A DNA stretch of 64,000 nt from Pseudomonadota bacterium (GTDB taxonomy: Bacteria > Myxococcota_A > Polyangia > Polyangiales > Polyangiaceae), in assembly GCA_023431345.1 (NCBI GenBank), contig JAEYWK010000045.1, positions 1-64,000 of the forward strand, read 5' to 3'. The notes below the pieces were generated by a model. It was not told the origin of the DNA, made no database searches, and worked only from the letters and a program-made list of their open reading frames with translations. Below, piece after piece: positions 1-9,016 of this stretch; within the stretch, counting starts at the first letter, position 1; each line of letters starts with the position of its first letter. The position numbers were made by a program, and so were the translations under genes.

Positions 1-1
1 G

Positions 2-295
2 GCGGGGGGGCGGCGCGCGGCCGCCCGGGGCGCGCGCGCGCGGCCGCGCGCCGGCGCTGGCTCGAACGGCAGCCGGGCGGGCGCGGTGTGCGCTCCGATG
101 GCCGGCAAGCTGCTGCGCGTCGAGGTCGCGCTCGGGGATCGCGTCCGCGCCGGGCAAGCGCTGGCGGTGATCGAGGCGATGAAGATGGAAAACGAGCTGC
201 TCGCGCCTTTCGCCGGTGAGGTCGCCGAGGTCGCCGCGACCGCCCCCGGGCCCATCGACAAAGGCGCGCTGGTCGTGCGACTGGAGCCGACATGA
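2..295 (+). CDS. Biotin carboxyl carrier domain, 5' end outside window
   Basis: This is the C-terminal biotinyl/lipoyl attachment domain of an acyl-CoA carboxylase. The biotinylation motif EAMKMEN is plain, with the Lys between the two Met residues as the modified residue, in the usual setting of a hammerhead fold (roughly 70 residues). The frame stays open to the left edge, and the first 80 bases code an Ala/Arg/Gly/Pro linker. I therefore read it as the tail of a longer biotin-carboxylase/BCCP polypeptide rather than a small gene starting at the GTG at 86, though that start cannot be excluded. Its stop overlaps the next start by four bases (ATGA at 292-295), so the downstream enzyme is translationally coupled. 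The carboxylase substrate (propionyl-, methylcrotonyl- or geranyl-CoA) cannot be told from this part. Confidence 0.85.
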   Translation, partial: AGGRRAAARGARARPRAGAGSNGSRAGAVCAPMAGKLLRVEVALGDRVRAGQALAVIEAMKMENELLAPFAGEVAEVAATAPGPIDKGALVVRLEPT

Positions 296-1287
296 AGCGG
301 CTGTCGCTGTGTCATTCACCCACGCCGATTTGGCGTCATCGCGCGCTCGACGCGCTCGTCGGCTGCGAGCTGTGGGTCAAGCGCGACGACATGACCGCAG
401 GCGCCGCCGCCGGCAACAAGATCCGCAAGCTCGAGTACTTGTTCGCGGACGCGCTCGCGAACGGCGCGACGGCGGTCATCACCTGCGGCGCGCTGCAATC
501 GAACCACGCGCGCGCTACCGCCCTGGTCGCGCGCGAGCTCGGGCTCACACCGCACCTCTTGCTGCGCACAGCAGAGCCCGCACGCCCCGGGCCCGCTGTG
601 GGCAACCTGCTGCTCGATCGCTTGGTGGGCGCAGAGCTGCGGCTCATCACCCCCCGCCAGTACCGCGAGCGCGCAGAGCTCATGAACCAGCTTGCCGAGG
701 AGCTGACCGCGCGTGGCGAGGTGCCCTACGTCATCCCGGAGGGGGGCTCGAACGGTGTCGGTGCGTTCGGCTACGTCACGGCGGTCGAAGAGCTCGCCGA
801 GCAGCAGGCGCGCGCTGAGCTGCCGGCCGACTTGGACGCGGTCGTCTTCGCGTGCGGGTCCGGCGGCACGGCGGCCGGCGTCGCGCTCGGCCTCGGGCGG
901 TTCCCCGGCGTGGCCGCGCGCGCGGTCGCGATGGCGGTCTGCGACGACCGCGCGTATTTCGAGCAGGCGATCGGCCAGATCGTGGCTGAGGCTCGGGCGC
1001 TCGACCCGTCCCTCGGCGTCCCCGCTCCCTTCGATATTTACGATACGTTCAAAGGCCCAGCCTATGGCGTCGCCAGCCCCGAGCAGCTCGGCTTCGTGGC
1101 GGAGGTGGCGCGCGCGTGCGGCTTGGTGCTCGATCTCTCGTATACCGGCAAGGCGCTGTTCGGCCTTTCACGGATGAAAGGCCGCCCGCGCCGCGCGCTG
1201 TTCGTGCACACCGGGGGGCTGCCGGGCCTGCTCGCCGAGAGCGAGGCTATCGCGGCGGCATGGGAACCCGCCGCAGGCCGCCCCTGA
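292..1287 (+). CDS. PLP-dependent D-cysteine desulfhydrase / ACC deaminase family
   Basis: 331-aa fold-type-II pyridoxal-phosphate enzyme of the D-cysteine desulfhydrase/1-aminocyclopropane-1-carboxylate deaminase family, close to full family length. Visible are the substrate-end motif WVKRDDMT, the Schiff-base Lys in GNKIRKLEY (about K43), the SNHARA segment and the Gly-rich phosphate cradle CGSGGTAAG. Family members release pyruvate, ammonia and H2S from D-cysteine, or act on related D-amino acids or ACC; the sequence alone does not choose between these. The start overlaps the preceding carboxylase stop (ATGA), suggesting one operon. The 3' end overlaps the convergent gene by 41 bases, so no separate terminator fits here. 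Confidence 0.85.
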   Translation: MKRLSLCHSPTPIWRHRALDALVGCELWVKRDDMTAGAAAGNKIRKLEYLFADALANGATAVITCGALQSNHARATALVARELGLTPHLLLRTAEPARPGPAVGNLLLDRLVGAELRLITPRQYRERAELMNQLAEELTARGEVPYVIPEGGSNGVGAFGYVTAVEELAEQQARAELPADLDAVVFACGSGGTAAGVALGLGRFPGVAARAVAMAVCDDRAYFEQAIGQIVAEARALDPSLGVPAPFDIYDTFKGPAYGVASPEQLGFVAEVARACGLVLDLSYTGKALFGLSRMKGRPRRALFVHTGGLPGLLAESEAIAAAWEPAAGRP

Positions 1288-3472
1288 AATCGACGAGCTT
1301 CTGGCGCATGCTCTGGGTGAGCGCTTTGTCGCCGGTCAGGTTTTGCTTCTCGTCCGGGTCTTTGGCCAGGTCGTAGAGCCCGAGCACCCGGCCTTCGCTG
1401 GCGGTGAGCTTGAGGTCACCTTCGATGAGCGCTTGCCGCTCGGCGTTGTGAGGGCCACGCGCCATGTCCATGAAGACGGTTCGCTCCGGATCGGGGCCGA
1501 CACGCCGCGTGAGATCGTCGAGCAGTGACTGACCGCTCACGAAGTCGGGCCCGACGCCGCTGGGCGCCGGCACCTTGAACAGGTCGAGCAGCGTCGGCAC
1601 GAGGTCGATGCCGCTGCGGCGCGCGGTCACGCGCCGCGCCGGCAGCCCGGGCACTTTCACGATCAGCGGCACGCGCACCAGCTCTTCCCACAGCTCGAAG
1701 CCGTGCCGGATCATGCCGTGCTCGCCGAAGGCTTCGCCGTGGTCGCTGGTGACGATGACGGCGGTGCGCGCGCCGAGCGGTGACTTGGCCAGCTGCGCGA
1801 GCACTCGGCCCAGATGGGCGTCCACGAAGGCGACCTCGCCGTCGTAGCGATCGCGCTGCGACGGGCCGAAGTCGTGCTCGGGGTGCCGCGCGTACTCGGC
1901 GTGAGGATCCACGTAGTGCATCCACATGAAGAAGCGCTGGCTCTGCTGCTCGGGCGCCTGCAAGAGCTGGATGGCCACGTCACTCAGCTCGTCGCTGTTC
2001 GAGCTCTGGTCGCCCTCGATCGCCGCTAGCTTGGGCGCCGCGCTCGAGTCGATCACGTCGAAGCCGCGCTCGAAGCCGGCATCCTTGAAGAAGTACCAAT
2101 AGCCCTGCACGCTGAGGGTGCGCACGCCCGCCTGCTTGAGCCGCTCTTGCACGAACGTCTCGCGCTTGGAGTAGCGGTTGAAATGCAAGAAGCCTCCCTC
2201 GAGCTCGCTCGCGTACTTACCGATCAAGAGCGGCCCCATGCTCTTGCCGGTGTACGACGCGAGGGAGTAGGCGCGCTCGAACACCACGCTCTCCTTCGCC
2301 AGCGCGTCGAGGTGCGGTGAAAGGTTGCGCGGGTTGCCCATGTAGCCGAGGTCGGCGCGGAGCGTGTCGATGGTGACCAGCAGCACGTTCAGGTCACTCG
2401 GCAGCGCGGCTACGTCCGCCGCCGCGGCCGGCTTCGCAGCCGGCTTCGCAGGGGAAAGGGCGTCGCCGTCTTGGCAGTCTTCGTCGACGCCATTTCCTGG
2501 AATGTCCAGCGCGCGGGGGCTGATGGCAGCGTCCGTGTCGTCGCAGTCACCGCCGGCGAAGGCTCCGCTCACGCCGTCGCCATCGCCGTCGCTGAGCCGG
2601 CGCAGCAAGCCGAGCGCCACGCGGCCGAGCGGGGCTTGCCGCTCTACCGCGAGCGCCGTCTCCTCGCTCAGCGAGCGTGACATCGCCAGCGTGAGCCCGA
2701 GCGGCAGAATGCTCACGAGCGCGAGCACTAGCGAAAGCGGCGCGCGGCGCGGGCTCGGCCAGACGAGCGCGCCCAGGAGCGCCAACAGCAGCAGAGCGGG
2801 CGCGCGCAGGTCGAGCTCGGGCCTTCGCAGCACGCCGAGGATGCCGAGCGCGCCGGCGCCGCTGGTCTCCCCGAGCGCGATCAGCAGCGTGAGCGCTACC
2901 GTCACCAGGCCGAGCCCGAGCCCGAGCGCCGCGCGCGGCGTCAAGCCGGCCCGGGTAAAGCGCGGGCCAAGCCGGGCCGCCCCCACGCGCGCCGTGGCGA
3001 CCAGCGCCAGCACCAGCGGCAAGCTCGACAGGGACACCGTCGCCGCCGCCGCCGCGTAGCTCAGCTCGGCGCCGAGCACGCGCGCCGTGACGCCCGAGAC
3101 CACCACCAGGCCCGCCGGCACGAGCAAACCGACGAGGAGCGGCCCTGCCGTCCAAGCGTCGCGGCGCTGTCCCTCGAGCGCGTCGACGAACGCCAGCAGC
3201 CGGCGCGGCGAGAGCTCCTCCCCGCGCAAGAACGCTGCCCGAAGCAGCCACGCCACCGCGGCCATCGAGAGGCCGAGCGGCGCGATCAGGCCGAGGCTCG
3301 CCACGAACGAGCCCGCGGCGCCCTCGGTGCTGGCCGCGCGAGCGTCGAGGGCGGCGGCGAGCACCGTCCCCAGGCCGCCGCCGACGAGCGCCGCGCTCGC
3401 GCCGAGCAGCGAGCCGCGAACGAAGGGGCTAAAGGCGGGAGCAGGCGCTGCCTGCGTGGTCACGTCGCTCAC
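1247..3472 (-). CDS. Membrane-anchored sulfatase/phosphoglycerol-transferase-fold hydrolase
   Basis: 741 aa. The N-terminal ~280 residues hold about six or seven hydrophobic segments. A periplasmic Asp-rich stretch follows (about residues 293-345, DGDGDG, GGDCDDTD, NGVDEDCQDGD), like the MopE/thrombospondin-type metal-binding motif of myxobacterial surface proteins. Then comes an alkaline-phosphatase-superfamily catalytic domain (about 360-741) with LLVTIDTLRAD at its start and a metal-binding SDHGEAFGEHG. The usual (C/S)-x-P-x-R formylglycine signature is absent: the aligned stretch reads SYTGKSMGPLLIG, so T408 or S411 would be the nucleophile, as in Thr-dependent LtaS/EptA-type transferases. 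It probably acts on an envelope sulfate or phosphate ester; the substrate is unknown. Confidence 0.8.
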   Translation of the reverse strand: MSDVTTQAAPAPAFSPFVRGSLLGASAALVGGGLGTVLAAALDARAASTEGAAGSFVASLGLIAPLGLSMAAVAWLLRAAFLRGEELSPRRLLAFVDALEGQRRDAWTAGPLLVGLLVPAGLVVVSGVTARVLGAELSYAAAAATVSLSSLPLVLALVATARVGAARLGPRFTRAGLTPRAALGLGLGLVTVALTLLIALGETSGAGALGILGVLRRPELDLRAPALLLLALLGALVWPSPRRAPLSLVLALVSILPLGLTLAMSRSLSEETALAVERQAPLGRVALGLLRRLSDGDGDGVSGAFAGGDCDDTDAAISPRALDIPGNGVDEDCQDGDALSPAKPAAKPAAAADVAALPSDLNVLLVTIDTLRADLGYMGNPRNLSPHLDALAKESVVFERAYSLASYTGKSMGPLLIGKYASELEGGFLHFNRYSKRETFVQERLKQAGVRTLSVQGYWYFFKDAGFERGFDVIDSSAAPKLAAIEGDQSSNSDELSDVAIQLLQAPEQQSQRFFMWMHYVDPHAEYARHPEHDFGPSQRDRYDGEVAFVDAHLGRVLAQLAKSPLGARTAVIVTSDHGEAFGEHGMIRHGFELWEELVRVPLIVKVPGLPARRVTARRSGIDLVPTLLDLFKVPAPSGVGPDFVSGQSLLDDLTRRVGPDPERTVFMDMARGPHNAERQALIEGDLKLTASEGRVLGLYDLAKDPDEKQNLTGDKALTQSMRQKLVDFRGGLRRVPMPPR

Positions 3473-3486
3473 CGGCGGAGCCTACC

Positions 3487-4449
3487 TCAACGGGCGCGCT
3501 TGGCGCGCGCTAGCGGGTGCGCTTTGTCGTAAACCGTGAGCAGCTGGTCGAGCGATACGTGCGTGTAGCGCTGCGTGGTCGCCAGGCTCGAATGCCCCAA
3601 AAGCTCCTGAATGACCCGCAGATCTGCGCCGCCTTCGAGCAGGTGGGTAGCGTAAGAGTGACGCAGCGCGTGGGGGTGGAGATCCGGGCGCCCCGCGCCG
3701 AGCGCGCCGTAACGTTGCACCAGCTTCTGCATCGCGCGCACGCCCAAGCGACGGCCGCGCACGGAGAGCAGCAGCGCCCGCTCGTCCAGCTTGCGGGTGC
3801 TCGGGTGCGCGAGCTCGGCGCGGCGCGGCAGGTACGCCGCCAAGGCCTCGAGCGCCTTGCCGCTCATCGGCACGATGCGCTCCTTGCGGCCTTTACCCAC
3901 CACTCGCAGCTCCGCGCCGCGCAGGTCGACGGCGTCGAGATCGAGGCCGAACAGCTCGCTGACGCGCAGGCCCGAGCCGTACAAGAGCTCGAGCATCACC
4001 CGGTCTCGCAGTCGCTCGATTTCGGAGCCGAGCGGCGCCGCGTCGGGCGACTCGACCACCTCCGCCGCCGCCTCGGCGCGCAGCACCAGCGGCAGCCCTC
4101 GGCTCAGCTTGGGGCTCTGCAGGAGCGCGGCGGGGTTTTCGCGCACCTCCCCCGTCCGTCCCAGAAACACATAAAACGCGCGCACGCTCGACAGCTTGCG
4201 GGCGATGCTGGTGGCGGCGAGGCCCTCGCCCACCGTGCCCAGCCAGCTCCGTAAGCTCATGCGCGACACGTCGCTCAGCTGCGGGTCACGCTCCAAGCGC
4301 TCGCGCAAGAACTCGACCAGCGAGCTCAGATCGCGACGATAGGCCGCGACGGTGTGGGGCGACGAGCGCCGCTCGAGCGCCAAATACTCGGCGAACCGGG
4401 CGACGACGGCGGCGAGGTCGGCGCTGTGGCTGGCTCGGACGGCGGACAC
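3487..4449 (-). CDS. xerC: Tyrosine recombinase XerC
   Basis: 320-aa site-specific tyrosine recombinase of normal XerC/XerD length. It has an N-terminal SAM-like core-binding domain (about 12-105) and a catalytic domain carrying the full set of residues: R162 in GSGLRVSEL, K186 in VGKGRKER, H260 and R263 in HPHALRH, H286 in LGHSS and the nucleophile Y295 in QRYTHV. XerC works with XerD at dif to resolve chromosome dimers. There is no adjacent integrase-type cargo or attachment site, so I take it as housekeeping rather than phage-derived. A stand-alone XerD cannot be excluded without comparison. Confidence 0.88.
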   Translation of the reverse strand: MSAVRASHSADLAAVVARFAEYLALERRSSPHTVAAYRRDLSSLVEFLRERLERDPQLSDVSRMSLRSWLGTVGEGLAATSIARKLSSVRAFYVFLGRTGEVRENPAALLQSPKLSRGLPLVLRAEAAAEVVESPDAAPLGSEIERLRDRVMLELLYGSGLRVSELFGLDLDAVDLRGAELRVVGKGRKERIVPMSGKALEALAAYLPRRAELAHPSTRKLDERALLLSVRGRRLGVRAMQKLVQRYGALGAGRPDLHPHALRHSYATHLLEGGADLRVIQELLGHSSLATTQRYTHVSLDQLLTVYDKAHPLARAKRAR

Positions 4450-4458
4450 GCCCCGAGC

Positions 4459-5115
4459 CTAGCCGCGATAAGCGCCCAAGGCCCACAAACCCACGCCCAG
4501 CGCGAAGGCGACGAGGCCCCACTTGCCGCGCAGCCAGTCGACGCGGCCGCTTCCGCCGAGCGCGGCGCGCGCAAACCAAGCCACGCCCAGCGCCGACAGC
4601 ATCAGCCCCGCGGCGAGCAAGGCGCCGAGCGGAAATCGCTCTGGATCCCGCTCCTCGGCCGCCTCGAACAGTCGCTTGGCGACCTGCGCCCGGGCCGGCT
4701 CGGGGCCGGCTCTCACCGCCGTCAGGCGGGCCAAGTTACGGTTGGCCTCTTCGAGCCGCTCGGGGAAGGGCCGGAGCAGCGAGGCGCTTTCGAGCACGGC
4801 CGCGCGCTGCGCTTGGTAGGCCAGCGTCGCGATTTCGGGTCGTGCGCTCGCTTCCGCTCCGCGCGCGATGGCGCGTAGGCGCGCGTAACCTCGCTCCACG
4901 TGGGGCGCGAAGGGAGCGTAGGCGCTGGCGGCGCGGCGCGCGTGCTGAATGGCGCCGTGCAAGTCGTTCGCGTCGAACGCGGCGTCGCTTTGGGCGATCT
5001 CGCGCTCGCCGTCGAGCACCGCGCGCGCCGTCGCGACGGCGGCGAACAGCAGCAGCGCTGCGAGCGTCCACAGCACCACCGACGACGCGCGGCGAAACGG
5101 CCCTGGCTCGCTCAT
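4459..5115 (-). CDS. Hypothetical membrane protein with helical periplasmic domain
   Basis: 218 aa, function not recognised. A TM segment near the N-terminus (about residues 14-32) is followed by about 125 Ala/Glu/Arg-rich helical residues that look TPR- or coiled-coil-like. Two more hydrophobic segments sit at the C-terminus (GALLAAGLMLSALGVAWF and the last 20 residues). The ATG at 5113-5115 overlaps the stop of the upstream ABC permease (ATGA). That is a better start than an ATG 57 bases further up inside the permease gene. Coupling suggests it belongs functionally with the permease. Confidence 0.7.
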   Translation of the reverse strand: MSEPGPFRRASSVVLWTLAALLLFAAVATARAVLDGEREIAQSDAAFDANDLHGAIQHARRAASAYAPFAPHVERGYARLRAIARGAEASARPEIATLAYQAQRAAVLESASLLRPFPERLEEANRNLARLTAVRAGPEPARAQVAKRLFEAAEERDPERFPLGALLAAGLMLSALGVAWFARAALGGSGRVDWLRGKWGLVAFALGVGLWALGAYRG

Positions 5116-6044
5116 ATGAAGTCGCGGCGACGAAAGATCTGGCTCGCCAGGGCGAGCAACAGGACGGACCAAGCGCCCGCGTGCAGCGCCGCGTCGCCCA
5201 CGTAAGACCAGAGCGAGACGTCCCCCGCTTCGCCGGTGAGCAGAGGGCGAGGCGGCACGTAGAGCATCAAGTTCGGGACGACCTTGCTCAGCGCCACTCC
5301 CGCGGCGTGGATCGCCGCGCCAAAGACGCGCACCGGCAGGCGCGCCAGCTCATCGGCGGAGCGCCCGACCACGAACAACGAAAGGGTGAAGAGCGCGGTC
5401 AAGAACGGCGATGAGAACGAAGAAAACAGCGTGGCGATGCCAGCCACGATCGACACCTCGCACACGGTGAGCAGCGCCAAGCCGACGAGCACCCGGCGAT
5501 CGTCGGGCGCGCCCGCGGCGAGCAAGATGCCCGCGCCGAGGAGCAGCCCCGCCCACGCGATGGGCAAGTACGTGATGCTGCGGCGCGCGAAGTAGCCGAC
5601 GACGGCAAGGGCGACGGCGCTGCCGAGGCCGAGCGACACCACCCCACCCGTGCTGTGGCCCGCGATCGCGGCGACGGCCAAGAGCGCGATACCGGTGTTG
5701 GCGGCGATGAACACGCCGAGCAGCAGCAGGGTGCCCAGGTACTTGCCGACCAAATACTCGGTGCGGCTGATCGGACGCGCCAAAATCGGGAACAGCGTCT
5801 TCAGCTCCAGCTCTCGGTAGAGCGAGGTCGCGCCGAGCACCACCGCCACCACCACCGCATAGAGCGAGACGGCGGCCGCGCCCAAGTCACTGACCACGCG
5901 CAGCGCATTCTTGGCCGTGTACTGCCCGACCACGAGCGAGTAGCCGGTCGTGGCCAGGGCCAGCACGAACAAGCCGTGCAGCAAGCGCGCGCGCACCGCC
6001 TCCCGATAGGTGTTGAGCGCGATGGTCCAGACGCGAACCGGCAT
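5112..6044 (-). CDS. ABC-2 type transporter permease
   Basis: 310-aa integral membrane protein with six hydrophobic segments and the typical ABC-2/NosY-like N-terminus (MPVRVWTIALNTYREAVR, then VLGATSLYRELELKTLFPIL and RPISRTEYLVGKYLG). Permeases of this kind pair with a separate ATPase to export lipids, drugs or polymers. No ATP-binding subunit is encoded beside it, so its partner lies elsewhere or this unit is split. The 218-aa membrane protein downstream is coupled by a four-base overlap. The substrate is unknown. Confidence 0.82.
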   Translation of the reverse strand: MPVRVWTIALNTYREAVRARLLHGLFVLALATTGYSLVVGQYTAKNALRVVSDLGAAAVSLYAVVVAVVLGATSLYRELELKTLFPILARPISRTEYLVGKYLGTLLLLGVFIAANTGIALLAVAAIAGHSTGGVVSLGLGSAVALAVVGYFARRSITYLPIAWAGLLLGAGILLAAGAPDDRRVLVGLALLTVCEVSIVAGIATLFSSFSSPFLTALFTLSLFVVGRSADELARLPVRVFGAAIHAAGVALSKVVPNLMLYVPPRPLLTGEAGDVSLWSYVGDAALHAGAWSVLLLALASQIFRRRDFI

Positions 6045-6089
6045 CAGCCGCCTTTTAGCCCAACTCGGCGTTCGAGGGGGCGCCTTGCG

Positions 6090-6740
6090 CTAGCGCCCGG
6101 GGCTCGTCGCCAGCGCGAGGGCGCGCGGCTCCACGAAATCGCGAATCTGGCGCGGAGCGCGCAGCATCAAGCCGGCGATCTTGTCCTCGAACAAGAGGCG
6201 CGTGATGCCGTTTCCCAGGTCGAGCGCGGCGCCGACCGTGATCAGCGAGCGCCCGCCGGGCAGCTCCTTCACGCGGAAATAGCCCCACACGTCGGCGATG
6301 TCGTGAGGCAGGGAGGGATCCAGCCAAAAGCGGATGGTCTCGCCGTCGGGAGCGCGGTCGAGCACCACCGTGTAGCGCGCGTCGACCAGCGCCGTCCCCT
6401 GCACGAGCTCCACGCGCGAAAGGCCGTCGGCCGAGCTGACCAGCCGCGCTGACTTCGTGCGCGGCAGCGCGTTTGGCCAGTTGGTCACGTCGGAGAGCGC
6501 GGCCAGCACGGCCTCCGGCTTGGCGTCCACGACCTGATACGACACGCCGCCGACGTAGCGCCCTCGCCCCTCGTGAAAGCGCAGGCTGCGCGCCACCATC
6601 CCGCCCGCTTCGAGCCGCGCCCGCTCGCCGGCGCTCAGCGTTCGGCTCGCGACCTCGGGCTCCGCTGCCGCGCTGACTGGCAGCGCCAGCACGAGGGCGA
6701 GCAAACAGCCCCTGAGCGAACCCGCGGCAGCGTGGCGCAT
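6090..6740 (-). CDS. Secreted SRPBCC (START-like) family protein
   Basis: 216 aa with a clear Sec signal peptide (about residues 1-26, ending SAAAEP). The mature part is a START-like/polyketide-cyclase-type lipid-binding fold: YQVVDAKPEAVLAALSDVTNWPNALP, then a beta-rich core (WLDPSLPHDIADVWGYFRVKELPGG) and a long C-terminal helix. Such periplasmic SRPBCC proteins bind hydrophobic ligands, but no ligand can be inferred. It lies 45 bases upstream of the ABC permease on the same strand and could share its transcript. Confidence 0.75.
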   Translation of the reverse strand: MRHAAAGSLRGCLLALVLALPVSAAAEPEVASRTLSAGERARLEAGGMVARSLRFHEGRGRYVGGVSYQVVDAKPEAVLAALSDVTNWPNALPRTKSARLVSSADGLSRVELVQGTALVDARYTVVLDRAPDGETIRFWLDPSLPHDIADVWGYFRVKELPGGRSLITVGAALDLGNGITRLLFEDKIAGLMLRAPRQIRDFVEPRALALATSPGR

Positions 6741-6803
6741 GGGCCGATAGACTAACGCCTTTCAGCGCGGCCCGCCAAGCCGACGACTACGGCCATTACT
6801 GTA

Positions 6804-8954
6804 TCAAAGCGGCGCGGTGAACACTTCGAGGTTCCACGCCCCCGCTGCGCCGTCGTAGCCGTCGACGAGAATGAAGTAGTCGCCCGCTGACAGATCGAGG
6901 TCCAAATAGCTGCGCTCCGCCCAATAACCGGGAGCGCAGGCGCGCGGCAGCTCTGCGCCGGGGCAGAATTCACCCCGACGTACGGACAGCATGGTTGCGA
7001 AATTACTGCCCTGCATGTCCAGGATTACGCGCGTATCTTTTTCGAGACGCAGGCGCAGGACTTGGTCGGGCGCGCCGCCTTCCTGCTGCCCGCCGACGTC
7101 GCACCCACCTTCGAAGTCTGGAAAAGCGTTGGTGGTATTGCCCATGAAGCGGCCGCCCGTCTCCGGAACGTCGACGACGGAGTCGCAGTCGTCGGCGAGC
7201 GGCACGAACACGGTCGGCTTCGGCGTCCGCTCGAAGTAGCTCAGGCCGACGGGGTTGCCGCGCGCGGACTCGATCACCGCGCGGTAGGTGCCGGCAGCGA
7301 GGCCGTGATGGATGGCGCGCAGCGTGCCTCCCCCCGTCACGCAAGCTTGGCTCTCCGCGCAGCTCGCATCCGTGAGGCTGACGGCGCCGGCGTCGCCGCT
7401 CGAGAAGCGACCGATCAGCGCGACGTCGCGCTTCGCGGGCAGGTCCAGCTCGAACGTGACGTCGGGCGCGCCAGCCCGGCAAGCGGGGTGCACCGCGTCC
7501 TCATGCTCGGAGAGATCGACGACTTGCTCGACGCCCGGCGTCAGCGGCAGCGCGTCGTCGCAACCTTCGCCGGGCGGCGCCTCCGAGACGGGCTCTGTCT
7601 CGAGGCGCACGCTCACGTCGTCGGGCGCGGTCCCCGACACGGCCACGCGGTAGGTGCCGGGCGGCAGGTTGCGCTCGAAGAGCCGACCGGGCTGGCTCTT
7701 GCGGCAGGTGCGCTCACCTCCGCGGCAACCGGCGTCGAGCAGCGCCAGCACCGGCTCGCCCAAGTCGAGCTGAGCCTCCGCGACGATCGTCACGTCGCGC
7801 GGCTCCGCGAGCGAGAAGGTGAAGAAGGCGTCGCCCGTCTGCGCCCCACACTCCGTATCGAAGTCGCGGTCGTAAGCGGGCAAGCGCACGAGCTCTGCCT
7901 CGCCGCCGTCGCTCAGGGCTAGCGCCTGCTCGCAGCGGTCGGGGGTGTGGGGTTCGGCGAGGCGTCGCTCGACATAAATCTGCACGGTGGCCTCGCTGTC
8001 CGCCTGCACGTAAATCGGGTAATTTCCGGGAGGTTTGGCGCGGAGCAACAGCCGGTTGACGGTGCCGCCCGCGGGCGACGTGAACGACGGCTGACACTCG
8101 GCGCTGGCGAGCGCGCCGCAGGTGTCGGCGCTGCCGAGCACCAAGCTTCCTCGGTCGAGCTTGGCGATCACGTCGATGTCTCGCGGCTCCCCGTCGGGGA
8201 CGGTCACCACCGCCACCACGTCACGGTAGCCCTTCTCCGCGCTGACGCAGTCATTGGGATAGTCGAGCGCGGTAGCGGTCAGGTCCAAATCGTAGAAGCC
8301 ATCGGCGTCGATGGTGAGCGCGCTCTCACAGGTATCGTGCTCGGGCGCGACACAGTCTTTCTCGTCGACGCTGCCGTCGCAGTCGTCGTCCTTGGCGTTG
8401 CCGCAAACTTCAGTAGCCTGGCTGCTGACCAGCGGATCCTGATCGTCACAATCTTCTCCCCCGCAGTTGCGGGTCGGGTCGCCGTCGCCGTCTGCGTCAC
8501 GCGGATCGTGACGGCACGATTGGGTCGCCTCGACGCACACGTCGATGGTGCAGGTGTCATTGTCGCTGCAGGCGACGGGCTCGCCCGGCACGCAGCCCGC
8601 TCGCACGTCACAGCGCAGCGCCCCGTCGCAGTACACGCGGTCGTTACAGTTGGCGTCTTCTGGCTGGAAGCGGCAGCGGCCGAGCGCCTCGTCGCAAGTG
8701 TCGAGGGTGCACTCGACCTCGTCGTTACACTGACCGTCGTCTTCGCAGGGGCCGCCCAGGGTCGGATCGACCTCGTCGCCCGCGTCGATGTCGAGCCTGA
8801 AGCCGGCTGCTCCTGGATCGTCGGGCGAGCCGCCGGCGCCTCCGGCTCCCGGCCCAAAGGGGCTCGTCACGCCGTTAGACCCACATGCGAGCGGAAAAAC
8901 GCCCAGGCCGAAAGCGAACGCGAACAGGAGCGAAATCAGCCGGGAGCGGTACAA
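6804..8954 (-). CDS. Large Cys-rich surface lipoprotein with MopE-like metal-binding segment
   Basis: 716 aa. A type-II signal peptide ends in the lipobox FPLACGS, so the protein is probably lipid-anchored. Residues ~55-140 contain Cys-rich repeats of the kind common in myxobacterial secreted proteins (CNDEVECTLDTCD, CSDNDTCTIDVC). They are followed by an Asp-rich MopE-like segment (DADGDGDP, GGEDCDDQDP, CGNAKDDDCDGSVDEKDC). The rest (about 205-716) appears to be four or five tandem PPC-like beta-sandwich domains, each with a CE/CD-x-A(L) start, a central DVTF/DAFFTF strand and a GTYRVAV/GDYFILV ending. This suggests an exposed binding or structural protein; there is no catalytic motif. Confidence 0.78.
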   Translation of the reverse strand: MYRSRLISLLFAFAFGLGVFPLACGSNGVTSPFGPGAGGAGGSPDDPGAAGFRLDIDAGDEVDPTLGGPCEDDGQCNDEVECTLDTCDEALGRCRFQPEDANCNDRVYCDGALRCDVRAGCVPGEPVACSDNDTCTIDVCVEATQSCRHDPRDADGDGDPTRNCGGEDCDDQDPLVSSQATEVCGNAKDDDCDGSVDEKDCVAPEHDTCESALTIDADGFYDLDLTATALDYPNDCVSAEKGYRDVVAVVTVPDGEPRDIDVIAKLDRGSLVLGSADTCGALASAECQPSFTSPAGGTVNRLLLRAKPPGNYPIYVQADSEATVQIYVERRLAEPHTPDRCEQALALSDGGEAELVRLPAYDRDFDTECGAQTGDAFFTFSLAEPRDVTIVAEAQLDLGEPVLALLDAGCRGGERTCRKSQPGRLFERNLPPGTYRVAVSGTAPDDVSVRLETEPVSEAPPGEGCDDALPLTPGVEQVVDLSEHEDAVHPACRAGAPDVTFELDLPAKRDVALIGRFSSGDAGAVSLTDASCAESQACVTGGGTLRAIHHGLAAGTYRAVIESARGNPVGLSYFERTPKPTVFVPLADDCDSVVDVPETGGRFMGNTTNAFPDFEGGCDVGGQQEGGAPDQVLRLRLEKDTRVILDMQGSNFATMLSVRRGEFCPGAELPRACAPGYWAERSYLDLDLSAGDYFILVDGYDGAAGAWNLEVFTAPL

Positions 8955-9016
8955 CCACCCTGCTATAGCGCGGGGCTGTGGTCATGGGCCGTAACTTTTG
9001 GCATGATCGAAGGATC

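Noticed and set aside
3487..4449. Phage or integron integrase interpretation of the tyrosine recombinase
   Set aside because: Length and motifs fit XerC/D, and there is no tRNA gene, attachment repeat or cargo beside it.
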